NCBI GenBank assembly: GCA_964017185.1
Contig: OZ024870.1
Location: 56,546,312 to 56,610,311 of the forward strand
Direction of reading: 5' to 3'
Length of the DNA stretch: 64,000 nt
Source of the DNA: Rugalucina vietnamica
Lineage: Eukaryota > Mollusca > Bivalvia > Lucinida > Lucinidae
In this document: in pieces, positions 11,039 to 21,655 of the stretch
Layout: each line of letters begins with the position of its first letter
Numbering within the stretch: position 1 is the first letter of the stretch
Made by a program: the position numbers and the translations under genes
Notes under the pieces: model-generated
Database searches by the model: none
What the model saw: the letters and a program-made list of their open reading frames with translations, nothing else
Told to the model about the DNA's origin: nothing

Positions 11039-11515
11039 TATATACATGTAAATAATCTAGCCTAGGTCACACGACCAAGATGGCCGGCATGCCCATATAT
11101 GGTAAAAGTTTAAAAAAAAACATTCAAAAAACTCTTGAGTCCCATAGACAGATAATAACAAAACTTAGCATGAAGCATCGGTGACTCAAGTACTACAATG
11201 TATATATAAATCATGTCCCTGTGATGACCTTGACCTATTTTATGGCAAGGTCAATAAAGGTTGCCAATGCAGTCGAAACTTGAATGTGGAAAATTGTTAA
11301 ATTGTCATTTCAAGGGAAAAACTTTAAAAGAAATGGGCAATTGGACAGAATTTTCATGATTCTGAAAATAAAATTGACCCCATGGGTTCATCTATCCCTG
11401 CCCTGGGACTATATAGATGTATATGACCATAATAGTCAATAGTCAAACAAATTTATTGGTATATATCCCAGATCTCAGGTGAGTAAATACAGGACCATTG
11501 GTCCTCTGGTTTTAT

Positions 11516-11887
11516 TTTGTAATAACTAATATGTATAGAAATGGGCAAAGAAATGTGCACGTTTTGCATTGATGGCCTATCTAGACGACACTGTGCGATT
11601 CAGACTCCTAATTATAATTTATAGAAAATGGACTAACACTGTAGTATATTTTATTTACTGGGTAAATGAGTGTTTATATACTCAAGTCTTATAATGCTTT
11701 TTTTTTTTCTTTATTCCATTTCTTGTTTGGCTATTGACAGTACTGACTATGAAATTTGAAGCATTACAAAGTATTTGTCATTTAGCATGTTTAGTCTGAT
11801 CCAATTAAACTGCATTTTGTCACTGATACCATTGCTCACCTTGTGAAGTTTAGATACAACTTACAGTAAGTTCAGCTATACACCTGG
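11516..11887. other. unassigned non-coding stretch
   Basis: No gene or repeat was recognised beyond a short T-run near 11699. Confidence 0.4.
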
Positions 11888-12070
11888 ACCTCTTTATAAC
11901 ACACTTCATTACAACATGGTTTTGGATATAACACTGATCCATGTTGGACCCCAAATAGCGAGTTTAGAATATTTTTGCTATATGTCTATACATTTTACTC
12001 TCGATTAACATGGATTGGATAGTTAACACGGAAATTGTATTGGACCCCAACAATAGTGTTATAAAGAGGT
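11888..12070. mobile_element. 183-bp MITE with ACCTCTTTATAACAC ends
   Basis: ACCTCTTTATAACAC at the left is mirrored by GTGTTATAAAGAGGT at the right. Inside, TTGGACCCCAA words occur in each arm. It has a typical MITE size and no coding content. Target duplication was not resolved. Confidence 0.55.
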
Positions 12071-12463
12071 TGTAGTGTAGTACTTTTAATACTTTGTTTC
12101 ATAATCACATTACATGCCCTTCGTTGCAACTTCCCGTTGTTTTCTTTACAGGACACAGCAGCTGTGAACACTCCCCTTAAATAACCATCATAGCACAACA
12201 GTATAGTCTAAATGAATCATATACATGGTATGTATAATTATAGAAATGTTCAAATATAAGTACTGTATACATCAGCAATTTATGAGTAGACAGTTATTGG
12301 AACGGCTGCTTTGTAGAATTTTGAAATTGAATCCATCATTCTATTTTCCAACTTACATGGATTTATTTTTACATATATAAAATTTGCTTGTATATTGAGA
12401 TACTTGAAAGTCTAAATGTTTGAAATGTTTATAATGTTTGTAACTTGTATGTTATTTATTTAC
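12071..12463. other. non-coding stretch upstream of a candidate exon
   Basis: A/T-rich; no repeat or gene recognised. Its 3' end is a plausible pyrimidine tract and acceptor leading into the candidate exon at 12464. Confidence 0.35.
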
Positions 12464-12541
12464 AGTAAACATGACTACATTCAGCTTTACTTACGAACTG
12501 CAGATTTAGAGGACAGTGCGCTAGTGATTATTTGGTTGTTA
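12464..12541 (+). CDS. candidate internal exon of an unrecognised gene
   Basis: A TTATTTACAG acceptor precedes an open segment that ends at TTAG|GTAGGT, a good donor. One frame reads KHDYIQLYLRTADLEDSALV followed by IIWLL, whose composition looks protein-like. The splice phase would be 1. The next plausible acceptor is TGTACAG at 13018, which lies inside a MITE; the one after is TTTCAG near 13268, where phase 1 gives a stop at once. I could not identify the protein or its other exons. It may be chance. Confidence 0.25.
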
Positions 12542-12841
12542 GGTAGGTTTTGAAAGACACCTTTTCTTTATAAGTTAAGTGGCTGTCTTGACAATACCGG
12601 AAGAATAGTCCAGGTAGATATCCCCACATCAAGTAATTGTCTTATGATCTTAGAAGTGATTATGGGGTCATCAAAATCTACAGATATTGGGCCATATGAA
12701 GGGTAATTACATACTCAGTTGAATATATACTGCTTCTACTGGCTAGAAAATTCATTTCTATAAGTGCAACAAATGCAAACAATTCAAATTGTGTCATTAT
12801 GCATTCGTTTTGTGACGATATGTTTAAAACTGTTGGATAAA

Positions 12842-13056
12842 ATGAGCCTCCTCACGGGAAAACCAGACTTTTATCTCAAAAACAATGGCACAGATCAGCT
12901 GTGCAGTCATTGCACTGCTAATAAGCTCCTTTGTTTTCATTGCACAGATATTTCAATCCGTGTTCTTCTTAAATTCAAAATTTCAAGCTTATAGCATTTT
13001 TCTGTGACTGTACAGGTCGGTTTGTGTCAGAATTCCTGAAGACTGGTTTTCTCTCA
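12842..13056. mobile_element. TGAGCC-type palindromic MITE (family B), copy 1
   Basis: The ends ATGAGCCTCCTCACGGGAAAACC and GGTTTTCTCTCAT are remnants of the inverted repeats shared by family B. The interior has GCACAGATCAGCTGTGCAGT, a diverged form of the family's central palindrome, and CTGTGACTGTACAGGTCGG. This is the most decayed of the full-length copies. Confidence 0.65.
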
Positions 13057-13554
13057 TCAAGACTTAAATATAAAGGTAAGTTACTGTAGATACTTTAAAA
13101 TCAGTTAACATTCAAAAAGAGAAGATGGGCTGTATTGAACAAAATCGGATAGTGAACCTTTATCTACAAAGGTATTCTAGTTTGTGAGGTAAAATGTATG
13201 TAATGCCAATGTGTCGTGTTTGCTCTTTGTCATTTTCTTATAAACATGTATGAAATTACATTTCAGGTTGAGTGCCAGACAGAATCTGCATCACTGGATT
13301 ATTGCTGGAATGATATTATGGCACCACAAACATAATGTGAATTTTGGCTCCCTGGTTCTGAGGTTGTAAAACTTTTTTCATGCTCAACTGAATATGAAAT
13401 TTATTAAAGTGCTTATAAATACTGAAATAATCAAAATAAATTGAAATTCCAGGCTTAGAATATCAAAACTTGTAATTAATCTTGTTTATAAATGTTAAAA
13501 TGCCAAGAATTGGCATTTTAACATTTTATGAGCAGGATAAATTTTAGTCTCTGC
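13057..13554. other. non-coding stretch with a possible 3' UTR
   Basis: A candidate donor AAG|GTAAG lies near 13076 and a candidate acceptor TTTCAG near 13268. AATAAA occurs near 13435. If the exon at 12464 is real, this may be its 3' end; otherwise I see nothing here. Confidence 0.25.
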
Positions 13555-14935
13555 TGATCTGAGCATGAAAAAGTTATTTAACTACTGGAGCGGGTAGACC
13601 GATTTCAACGAAATTTGGCATGAAGCATTGATGACTAAAGACTAAGTACTTCAATGTATATATAAATCATGACTCTGAGTTGACCTTGGCTTAATTTATG
13701 TCAAGGACAACTTAGGTCCCATATTTGAATAAGGAAAACTGTTAAAATGTCATTTAAAGGAAAAAATGCAGGAAATGGGCAGTAGGTCTGAATATTAATG
13801 ATTCCCAAACAACAACAACAAAAAAAAAACAACGAATAAAACTACAGGGGTTCATCTGCCCCCGCCCTGGGGCAATATACAGGTTCGTTTCAAGTTTAGC
13901 ACTATGCCATTTGTTTCATAAGTAATGGCATAGCACTACACGTTCTTGAAACTCAGCCAAATTTGATTTACCTGTAGTGTTTGAGGACGAACGGATTTCG
14001 TTATTTTGTTAAATACATGATAAAAATAAGCGCTGATAACATTTTTGATTTTGCTCAATTTATTTATAAATAGTAATACACTAAAATGACAAGCAAAATA
14101 TCATAACTTCTGGGATTAACATTGGTTTCACACACTTCAACAAACGTTGAATCTTTAACAGATAATATTGTTAAATTGACAAATCAACCAGTACACTACA
14201 CCTAATTTGGTATACCCTGTATATATTCAAGCAGATTGAAGCTTGAAATATTGCACCCTACTAGCCGTGGTACACCATATTATACTATCAGTCAGCCTTT
14301 GATACATAATGATACATAAAATCGGCTGTGTTTACTATAACACTGGTCGAACAGTTGCATGTAAATATTTGATCCCAAGGAAGCTGCTCGAAAAGGTACT
14401 TGCACACAAAATGGCGAAAAGGCAGTCCAAACAATGTAAGGCAGTCTTGTAAGATGCAAGATTTCAAGCTTCGATAACCTTGACTGTAAATAGGGTAGAC
14501 CAAATATTATCATAAGGTGTAGTCTACTGGATGTTCTGTCATTGTAATGTGTTCAAACTTCCCTGTAGTGTGAGAAATCAATGTTTAAGTTGATATTTGT
14601 GTCACAGAAGTTATACTATTTCGCTTTTCATCTTTAATGTGTTATCATCTATTTATAAATTGATAGAAATCTAAAGTGTTCAGATCATTCATATTAAACT
14701 TATGAAACGAACATGTAAATGTGTTTATTCTGAAACTTCTTGACCAAACAATTTACAAAGCCAAATTTATATGAAGCATTTATAGAAAGAGACAATCAAT
14801 GTGTATATAAAATCAAGGTTGCATGACCAAGATGGCCGCCATGCCCATATAATGCAAAAAACCCTTCTACTTTAGTTTTGAAAAGTGACTGTACTTCCTG
14901 ACTCTCACTGACAGGTGAGCTCTTGGACTACCTGT
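13555..14935 (+). mobile_element. second, broken copy of the ~460-bp-core element
   Basis: 13555-13880 matches the second half of the core in the element at 7228-11515 (TTTGGCATGAAGCATTGATGA, ATAAATCATGAC, CTGCCCCCGCCCTGGGGCAAT). 14730-14860 continues with the first half of the next core (GAAGCATTTATAGAAAGAG, ATGACCAAGATGGCCGCC). The right end may be CAGGTGAGCTC near 14911. The left terminus is missing. About 830 bp of foreign sequence separates the two parts. Confidence 0.6.
13882..14712. mobile_element. ~830-bp inverted-repeat insertion
   Basis: GTTCGTTTCAAGTTTA at the left is matched by TAAACTTATGAAACGAAC at the right. It splits the repeat core exactly between its CTGCCCC..GGGGCAAT hairpin and the following segment. 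A near-perfect internal hairpin, TAGCACTATGCCATT ... AATGGCATAGCACTA, lies at 13897-13938. The ends and target duplication are uncertain by a few bases. No transposase frame was found. Confidence 0.5.
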
Positions 14936-15689
14936 ATTCTTTAGCATTAACCTGCATCATCATTCGTTCCCGTCAAAGTAGAAGAAGCTGTGCTACATGC
15001 ATTTTAAAATGTAGGCGGTCACTAAAAGGCCTTGTTCAACAGAATTCACCAAAAATGAGTTCATGAATTCACATAAAGTTGGATCCTAGGACAACCGGTT
15101 TCTTTTGTTACATTTGTCAAGTTCGGATTCACATTCTACAAAAATGAATTAGTCATTTTACAAAAATTAATTAGTCATTTTTCTGACCACTCACCTGTTA
15201 AAACGTATGTAGCACTTGTTCAGTATACAAGTCAATTGCATGTTACAGTAGAATAAAACATAAATTATATTATTTGTGCTGCTTTGCATTTTAACTCCAA
15301 AATTACTTTGGCCCCATCCATTGAAGTATGAGAAAGAGATTAGGTGCTTGTGCATTTAGGCAAAGCTTTTTACTGACTGACCACCTGGTAACTAGTTAAC
15401 CGCTTGGAAAATGTGAGCCTGTCATGGAGAAGTGGTATAGTCAAATAATCTACACATACAAACCCTAATTATATATTGGCTTATTATATTGTAAAGCTCA
15501 ATTTGCATGTCTTAGCACCCACTCATGTGTACAGGTCTTATAAAATAGAGGCAATGCTCCAACATGACAAAGTTTGTTGACTTGGATATAAAACAACACT
15601 TTAAACAAAAGATCATTTTGACAAAATCATACTAGAAAACCAATCAAACATTCCCTATTTATTACTCGCGTATACTAAAGTACAGGAAG
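14936..15689. other. unassigned non-coding stretch
   Basis: A duplicated word ATTAGTCATTTTxCAAAAATtAATTAGTCATTTTTC lies near 15148-15184. Otherwise I see no gene or element. Confidence 0.4.
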
Positions 15690-16287
15690 AGCTGTTTCAG
15701 TCACTTTAGCGTTGGCGCTCGTGTTGGCGTTCGCGCAGCTCTAATGTTAAAGTTTTTATAAGTCTATATCTCTTAAAACTTCTCATGGATCAAGTTGATA
15801 CTTTGCATATTGGTAGATATTCGTCTGAAGCTTTATTCTGTACCATCATGGCCCACCTGGGTGACCTTGAGGTCAAGATCACGTACTTATAAATTTTGTG
15901 TTCAAGTTTTTGCTTAAAGTTTTTATTAGTCTGTATCTCTTGAATGTGAAGATGGATGAAGTTTATACTTTGCATGTTGGTAGATATTGGTCAGAAGTTA
16001 AATGCTGTACCATCACGACCCACCTGGGTGTCTTCGAGGTCAAGGTCATGTACTTAGAAATCTTGTGTTATTGTTTTTGGTTTAAGTACTTATAAATCCA
16101 TATCTCCTGAATATGTAGATGAATTTAAGTAATTCTATGCATGTTGGTAGATATTGGTCTGAAGTTTTAGGCTGTACCATCACGACCCACCTGTGACCTT
16201 CAGGTCAAGGTCATGGGTCATAGAATTGAATAGATATAGTGGCAAAGCACACGCCAGGCGAGCTACGCTGCCCTGCAACAGCTCTTA
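15690..16287 (-). mobile_element. pearl-like element with three ~165-bp cores
   Basis: Three tandem cores carry TTTGCATxTTGGTAGATATT at about 15802, 15968 and 16137, each followed by CTGTACCATCAxGxCCCACCTG and a GAGGTCAAGGTCA word. The ends read AAGAGCTGT at the left and ACAGCTCTT at the right. Next to the left end is a GC-rich GGCGTTCGCG stretch; next to the right is CAGGCGAGCTACGCTGCCCTG. The architecture is the same as 95-1030 but the core differs. Orientation is a guess. Confidence 0.65.
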
Positions 16288-16424
16288 TTCTTTCATTCAA
16301 AATACATATTTGGTAATTGGAAACCAAACTCTGATAATCATTCAACACTGACCATTCAATGCCAGCATTAAAACCAAAAAACAACGCCGTCTATAACATG
16401 TAACACATGTTATAGTTTTTCTTG

Positions 16425-16499
16425 TTATTACTGTGCAGGCTGGCTTGTGTCAGACCTGTTCGAAATCCACATTGTTTGTTTTTCCACGTGGCGGCTCAT
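16425..16499. mobile_element. TGAGCC-type MITE (family B), right-end fragment
   Basis: Only the right third of family B is present: CTGTGCAGGCTGGCTTGTG, CAGACCTGTTCG, and the terminal GTTTTTCCACGTGGCGGCTCAT. Confidence 0.65.
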
Positions 16500-16985
16500 T
16501 TGTTTCTTTGAGTCAAATTACCATTTCTTGATGTAAGCCATATTATGTACGCCAAACTACGAGGAATCAATAAAGTCATTTGTTTGTCTAATAATAAAGT
16601 AATCAGACTGTCGAAATTTCGGAGGAATATGAAAGGACAATATCGCCACAGTGTGACAAAATTGACGTCTGGAACTACAATCAATGTTGTTGTGTTTTAC
16701 ATTTCGGTCTTATAGCAATGCGAAGTTATCCTATGCTACTATTTAACAACACGGCGAACACAAGGCTTGAATTTAGTGGGTGTTCAGGGTGATGCACAGT
16801 CCTTATATGGGCCTTCATAAACTTAGCTAATCTAATTTTGTTTTCAGTAAAATAAGATTGGCGTAAATTTTAGCGCAAGTCAAAATTCTTGGCAATCGGT
16901 ATGAAGTTATTGACATGGAATTGAAATAGGCTGATACAGTGGATTGTATTCTGTCGACCGACTTTAGTTTGCCCCATTATATTCA
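16500..16985. repeat. duplicated non-coding block A, copy 1
   Basis: This block is closely related to 30474-30985. Shared words in the same order include TTTCTTTGAGTCA, AATCAATAAAGTCAT, GTAATCAGACTGTCGAAAT, CTCCTTATATGGGC-like, CAGTAAAATAAGATTGGCGT and TTGACATGGAATTGAAATAGG. There is no sustained open frame. It may be an old non-coding repeat or a segmental duplicate of an untranslated region, since AATAAA is conserved in it. Confidence 0.6.
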
Positions 16986-17429
16986 TCATAAAAATAGGAT
17001 CTTAAACGTGGGTCATTTCATAATGACGCTATTAGCGTTCCCATAAGGCTCCCATTGTAATTTGCCACAAAACATGACTCATTCATAAAATTCATAACTC
17101 ATAGTGGGTCCGATCTCATTCAGCAGACGAGGGAACGCCCCGGGCCGTATGCTAGTGCAGCGAAAAAATAGGGTGTTAGCCAGCATCCAAGGATGGTATT
17201 TTCCGCTGTTTAATGACACCCCATGACGCTCAACAATGAAAAATCATTATTCAAAAATCACTACACCCACAATTTGGTCATTGTTTGGCAAACAGCAGCT
17301 GATTAAAACACACAATAGAACAAAGTATCCCAGTTTCATATGCTTGGAGGTTGTGTAGTAAAAAGAGCGGATTACATAATCCGTTGAAAAGTGATAGCAG
17401 GTAAATCAAGGTGTCGGCTAAGATTTTTT
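16986..17429. other. unassigned non-coding stretch
   Basis: A GC-richer spot with GAACGCCCCGGGCCG lies near 17133. No gene recognised. Confidence 0.35.
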
Positions 17430-17665
17430 TATTCAGTTTTACGTCCCTTTCAAGATTATTTCAGCTCATATGAGACGGGCCAATCAGTAGGTGGGGCGTA
17501 AATGGGAGAACCCCGAGAAAAACCACCTGGCACACCCGCAAGCAGAACTTGGCTTGTCTCATATGTGGCCAGAGCGGGGCTCGAACACACACCAGACACA
17601 GCGTTGAGATGATCGAGTGATTAAGAAACAGCGCTCTTAACCGCTCGGCCACGGGGGCCGCCCTC
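17430..17665 (-). mobile_element. tRNA-derived SINE, near full length
   Basis: Read on the minus strand, it begins with a tRNA-like head: CGTGGCCGAGCGGTTAAGAG (A box) and GTTCGAGCCCCGC (B box) about 60 bp later. The long variable-arm-like spacer suggests a tRNA-Leu/Ser ancestor. A conserved body follows (AGGTGGTTTTTCTCGGGGTTC, ACGCCCCACCTACTGATTGG), then the 3' tail AAGGGACGTAAAACTGAATAAAAA. A second copy lies on the plus strand at 28889-29100. Pol III promoter function is inferred from the boxes. Confidence 0.8.
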
Positions 17666-17749
17666 GGCTAAGATTTGAGAGTTTCTAAAATTTGAAGACC
17701 TTTGGAAACAGAAATGGGGACTATCATGTGCTATACAAAACTACTTTGT

Positions 17750-17960
17750 GCAATTTGTGTCCAAGGAAGTTTTCCCCTTCATGTCTACACGTACCTCCGC
17801 ACTTCTGTATTTCGCCATGTTTCATTAATTGTTTTCATACACTAGCTTTCACGAATCTATAAAAATGTACGTCCGATCATATTACTGAAGTAACATTACG
17901 GCAGTCTTGAGTGACGCTACGAACGTTAATCTTATCTTCGGATTGTTACACAACGCTACA
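17750..17960. repeat. dispersed repeat D, copy 1
   Basis: This copy is uninterrupted. It shares GTGTCCAAGGAAGTTTTCCC, TTTCGCCATGTTTC, AATTGTTTTCATAC, AATGTACGTCCGA and GTGACG(C/T)TACGAACGTTA with 23848-24530, where the same sequence is split by an insertion. It is non-coding. Confidence 0.65.
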
Positions 17961-18079
17961 TGTTTTACATACATGTATATTGTAGACGTGTTTGACTAAA
18001 TTAAGATTTAATTCAAATAATAATAAAACTGAGATTCTTAAAACGCAGTGCGCATATAAATGAGAAAAGTGATGGGCCA

Positions 18080-18400
18080 TACCACGATTTCGGCTACTTA
18101 AGTCTCTTCAGTGACCCTTCAGATTTAGCAAAATGGAGCCCAAGAGAAATACTGTAATTTTGCTATTTTCAACAGGATTGTCGATACAAAGACTGGTATT
18201 ATCCAAACAGAGCCAGATATATAAACCGTTGGTAAGAAAATGAATCTAAACCGACAAAGAATTTCTCATCTCTCAGATTACCCTCGCCTCGCTGATCTCA
18301 ACGGACCAAAAGAAAAATATAATCTGCACTATGGATGATGTACGGGGAGACTTTTTAGGGCCGCCACACGGCAAAACACCAGCTGCAGTAATAGCAAATA
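18080..18400. repeat. dispersed repeat E, copy 1
   Basis: The reverse complement of this segment matches 42952-43299: GATGATGTACGGGGAGACTT, TTTTTAGGGxCGCCACACGGC, a CTGATCTCAACGGACC / GGTCCTTTGAGATCAG pair and CAGTGACCC. In the other copy it is inserted in a retroelement tail, so it is mobile. It is probably a MITE or SINE; type unassigned. Confidence 0.5.
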
Positions 18401-18689
18401 AAAATAAAACTCAAAGTCTTCTTCGACCCCATCCTTGGTGAGCAGGGAGCAAAATACATTAATGACCGTTAACCATCACATAAACAGTTATTTTTGCATA
18501 GCTCTTGAACAGAAGGGGTGTCAGACTCTGCTCTTTTCTAAGGCATGGAAAAAAAATCTGCGCTTTTTACAACAAAGTCTCCGCGCTCTCGTAACAAAGT
18601 CCACCGCGCTTCCGTTGAGCTCCAATCTGATCTATATTAGGTTGCAATTGAGAGGTAAACTTTGTTTGACGTTTGTTCATCTTCTCGAG
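18401..18689. other. unassigned stretch with a spurious 103-codon frame
   Basis: An open frame at 18435-18746 starts with a GTG and shows no family resemblance. It runs into the duplicated block B, so it is not considered a gene. Confidence 0.4.
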
Positions 18690-19150
18690 CATTTTCCCAG
18701 AAATTTAGCATCCATCGTAGATATGTGTATTTATCCTATTTTTTAGAATACAAGTTCATTGAATGTTTCAACTTTGCTAATAGAAGGGGCTGGTAATAGG
18801 CTGAATCCACTCTTAACAAGCCTGATCGATTGATACTAATTGATACTTAATCGTATGAAACATTCCCAAGCATATAGAATAATCAAATAAAGACTCTTGG
18901 CCTCCATGGACATATCTTATTCCATCTGACTGAAAGCAGATCCATGTTCTTTGTCTGTAACATGGGTGAGTAAGAGTTGATTGCATTCATATATCATTGT
19001 CCAGGCTTCAAATTTGATTAATAATAATAACTTCAGCGTCTGAGTTATTTTGGCTTCCCTTATCTAGACGAACCAATCGAGGTTGGAAACCTTTTCATCC
19101 CTAGACCTCTTAGGTAAACGCAATTATGATGGATGTCTGTTTTTGTGTGG
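18690..19150. repeat. duplicated non-coding block B, copy 1
   Basis: This block is closely related to 32090-32510. Long shared stretches include GAATACAAGTTCATTGAAT, CCTGATCGATTGATACTAAT, TTAATCGTATGAAACATTCC and CAAATAAAGACTCTTGGCC. In both copies the similarity begins just after a T-rich tract ending in TAG or CAG, which looks like a splice acceptor, and includes AATAAA. A duplicated 3' UTR exon is possible, but no coding sequence was identified. Confidence 0.6.
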
Positions 19151-19171
19151 ATATGACTTGTGCATTGAAAG

Positions 19172-20606
19172 AAGTAAAAAGGTCCATGATCAGGACAAGG
19201 CGCAATCAGGAAGAAATTCCAATTCCAAAACCGAGGTGAGAAAATCTAAATTGACAACTAAGTACCTATACTTAGAAAACATATAATAAGCCGAGTGATC
19301 GACTATTTCACAATAGGCGGCCACTCATAAGACATAATACAAGTTTTATTTAAAGTCTGAAAGTATAATGAGTGGCAGCCTACTGGGAAATAGCTACCCC
19401 TTCGGCTTACTATATGTTTTCTTATTTACCCGAACTTAACTAAAACTATGAAAACGTACATAAAAGTCAAACAGCACAACAATTCAACTCCAAAACAAAT
19501 AGAACCGCGACAAAAGTATCGCATTAGAACGATCAGTAATATAACATTGCGTGCGGGTGGGGGGCTTCAATAAATGTTATAGGCCCTAAGCTCAACCTCA
19601 TCTTTTGCAGTGGTTTACAACATTTAGTTAGTTGTTCGGTCCTCGTGGTGAATCCCGAAGTAGTCAGTGAATAATCAAGGGCACACTAATAAATCATGAT
19701 AACCACCATGATGAGTCAAAAACGAGGACTTGCAGATTCAGTAAGCTGCCAGACGATGGAGATCCCTGGGCGCCGAATAACTTACTGTAATCCGGAGCAA
19801 AGACAGAACACCAGTTGAACCCCGGTGGGCCAAGCAACAAACAAAAAGCTCCGTCCTCAACCAACTAAAATGAATAGCTTTACGTCGGGGCCATCATAGA
19901 GTCTGACGCCCGACCCATCGGCATGCAGTTAAAGAAGGCAGCATAGTTATCAACCGTGACTGGGTTAAAACTAAGCATACAGACGGTCGCATGACATTTA
20001 AGTTTTACACTATACTTTTCTAACGTGTAATGATTTTTCTGAACTGAAAAGAAGAAACTTTCCTGTTAGTTTCTTTATTTTGTAAACCAAGTCACCATAA
20101 ATTTCTAGTTCCGAAATGCTCTCACATAAAAGCGTCCTTAGCCCAACATTAAATTACGAAATCAATTCAGAGTGTCTGCGATAAAATGTAGAAAATGTTT
20201 TTCGAAGTTTATGATACCGATAGCCCTGCTGGAGAAGTTTGGCTGTTAAACATTTATTTCGTGTGTTGAAGTCCGCAGCATGATTGCAGACTCCAGCAAA
20301 CCTAATAAGTTGCGAAATGTATACACCATAAGAAGGAAAGTCTCCATCCAAAAACGGAAAATTTACTATATCAAAATCAGTCATCGCGTTTATTATGAAT
20401 TTTAGAAGAAACAACTCTGTTGCTTGGCCCACCAGGGTCCAACTGGTGTTTTTCTTTTGCTCCGGAGTTAGTGGGTTATTCGGCGCCCAGGGATCTCCAT
20501 CGTCGGGCAGCTTACTCAATCTGTGTTTATCTATTTCTGCACACTCTAATGCCTTAAGCAATACTATCGACTGGTATTTTTGATTTTGATTTGTTTCGTC
20601 TAACAT
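19172..20606 (-). mobile_element. truncated RT-element copy with an inverted tail block
   Basis: On the minus strand, a reverse-transcriptase thumb-region fragment (roughly 20395 down to 19990, with stops) is followed by the family's long 3' non-coding region and ends in the constant tail near 19172. The coding part shows [33 protein letters not shown] and [15 protein letters not shown]. Unlike the other copies, a ~120-bp block of the 3' region (with AGCTGCCCGACGATGGAGAT and its neighbours) is present twice: in normal place at about 19740-19850 and inverted at about 20400-20530. This makes an artefactual 150-codon frame (20154-20606). Confidence 0.7.
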
Positions 20607-21439
20607 AATATTGCTTTTGAAAGTGTTTTGATTTTAATTTAAGAAGCGTGTAAAATAACGCCTAGTATGTACGTTTTTCTTGACAAGAAGCAAGGTTCTG
20701 ATATGTCTTCTTATTCCATACTTATGCATACATGCAATCTGTATCTGTAAATAGACTAGTGCTGCTATAAGATAATTATAAAATTACACGCAGTGCATTT
20801 ACGTTATGCCTATATAGTTTTATCAGATGATATATAATTTCACTAGAGCTATTATGTTTCCGGTGTGCCTCGTAAATTCAAATTATTTATCATTTTAAAA
20901 TTATTTCAAATAGATTTTAGTATTTTAGGGCACTCATTGGAGAAGTGATTACAGTTGATTGCTTTTATCGCTGTAATGTCCTCCAAGAGAATAGAAAATA
21001 AGCTTTGATCTTAAAAATTGATGCGTGCTAATTGTCGGCATGGGAAAGGCAAGAAGTACCGCGTTTCGAAAGAACCTCTCGTTAGTTTTAACCTACATGG
21101 TAATCCAAATGATTGATACAAGTGTCAGACTTTGTAACATCATCGAAAGTCTGGGGCTTAACTCAAATTCTGTTACTCTCTGAGCAACGTCCTAAATATG
21201 GTTTAGATGACTTCATGGAAAAGGTGATCTGTTCCCATCAATACATTTAACAGATTGTCACATGAAATGGTCAAATAATACCGTAGGAAATATAGATTAA
21301 AATAATCAAATATTTATATTGGGTATATACAGGGGAGCGAGGTGGAGTAGGGTAAGGCATAAAAACTCGCTCCGTCTCGGAATGGCTATAAATTTGTTGT
21401 CTGTGAAGCTAAACCGCAAAGCAAAGCAAAAAAATATGT
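20607..21439. other. unassigned non-coding stretch
   Basis: No gene or known repeat recognised. Confidence 0.4.
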
Positions 21440-21655
21440 GCTGTTGGTGCCATATGTGTGTTATCATATTTTAGTCAGTAAGTTTAGGTAACCTATTGGG
21501 AAATAGCTGCTCATTCGGCTTACTAAATGTATTCATGGCCTTAGTACCTTATTGTAAGTTTGTTTTTTCCCGCCTCGGTTTTTGGAGTGGGAATCTTTTT
21601 CTGATTGCGCCTTTTCCTGATCGTTGCCTACTTGTACCTTTCTGTATAGATAATA
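21440..21655 (+). mobile_element. solo 3' tail of the RT-element family (+)
   Basis: It shares CCTATTGGGAAATAGCTGCTC, ATTCGGCTTACTAAATGT, TTTTTTCCCGCCTCGGTTTT, TTCTGATTGCGCC and GATCGTTGCCTACTTGTACC with the 3' ends of the longer copies. Only the last ~210 bp of the element is present, so it is a strongly 5'-truncated retrotransposition product. Confidence 0.7.

Larger units (their letters stand above)
7228..11515 (+). mobile_element. Helitron/pearl-type element with ~460-bp tandem cores
   Basis: The left end (about 7228-7310) reads TTAGCTCAGCTGAGCC followed by GTCCGTCTGTCGG. The right end (about 11474-11515) reads CAGGTGAGTAAATACAGGACC then ATTGGTCCTCTGG with a small terminal hairpin. In between are about three cores of roughly 460 bp, each with TTCTCTGAAACC, ATGACCAAGATGGCC, TTGGCATGAAGCATTGATGA, a TGACCTTGACCTATTTTATG word and a CTGCCCCC..GGGGCAAT hairpin. 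Cores 2 and 3 are each split by a complete foreign transposon. Left and right ends of this type belong to bivalve Helitron-like elements; no Rep/helicase is present. Confidence 0.65.

Noticed and set aside
17575..17665. Possible tRNA gene on the minus strand
   Set aside because: A and B boxes are present, but the acceptor stem and 3' end do not close and the sequence continues into a SINE body seen twice.
18435..18746. 103-codon open frame on the plus strand
   Set aside because: Starts with GTG, has no recognised motif and runs into a duplicated non-coding block.
20154..20606. 150-codon frame as a novel protein
   Set aside because: It joins an RT fragment to an inverted piece of the same element's 3' non-coding region, so it is a chimera.
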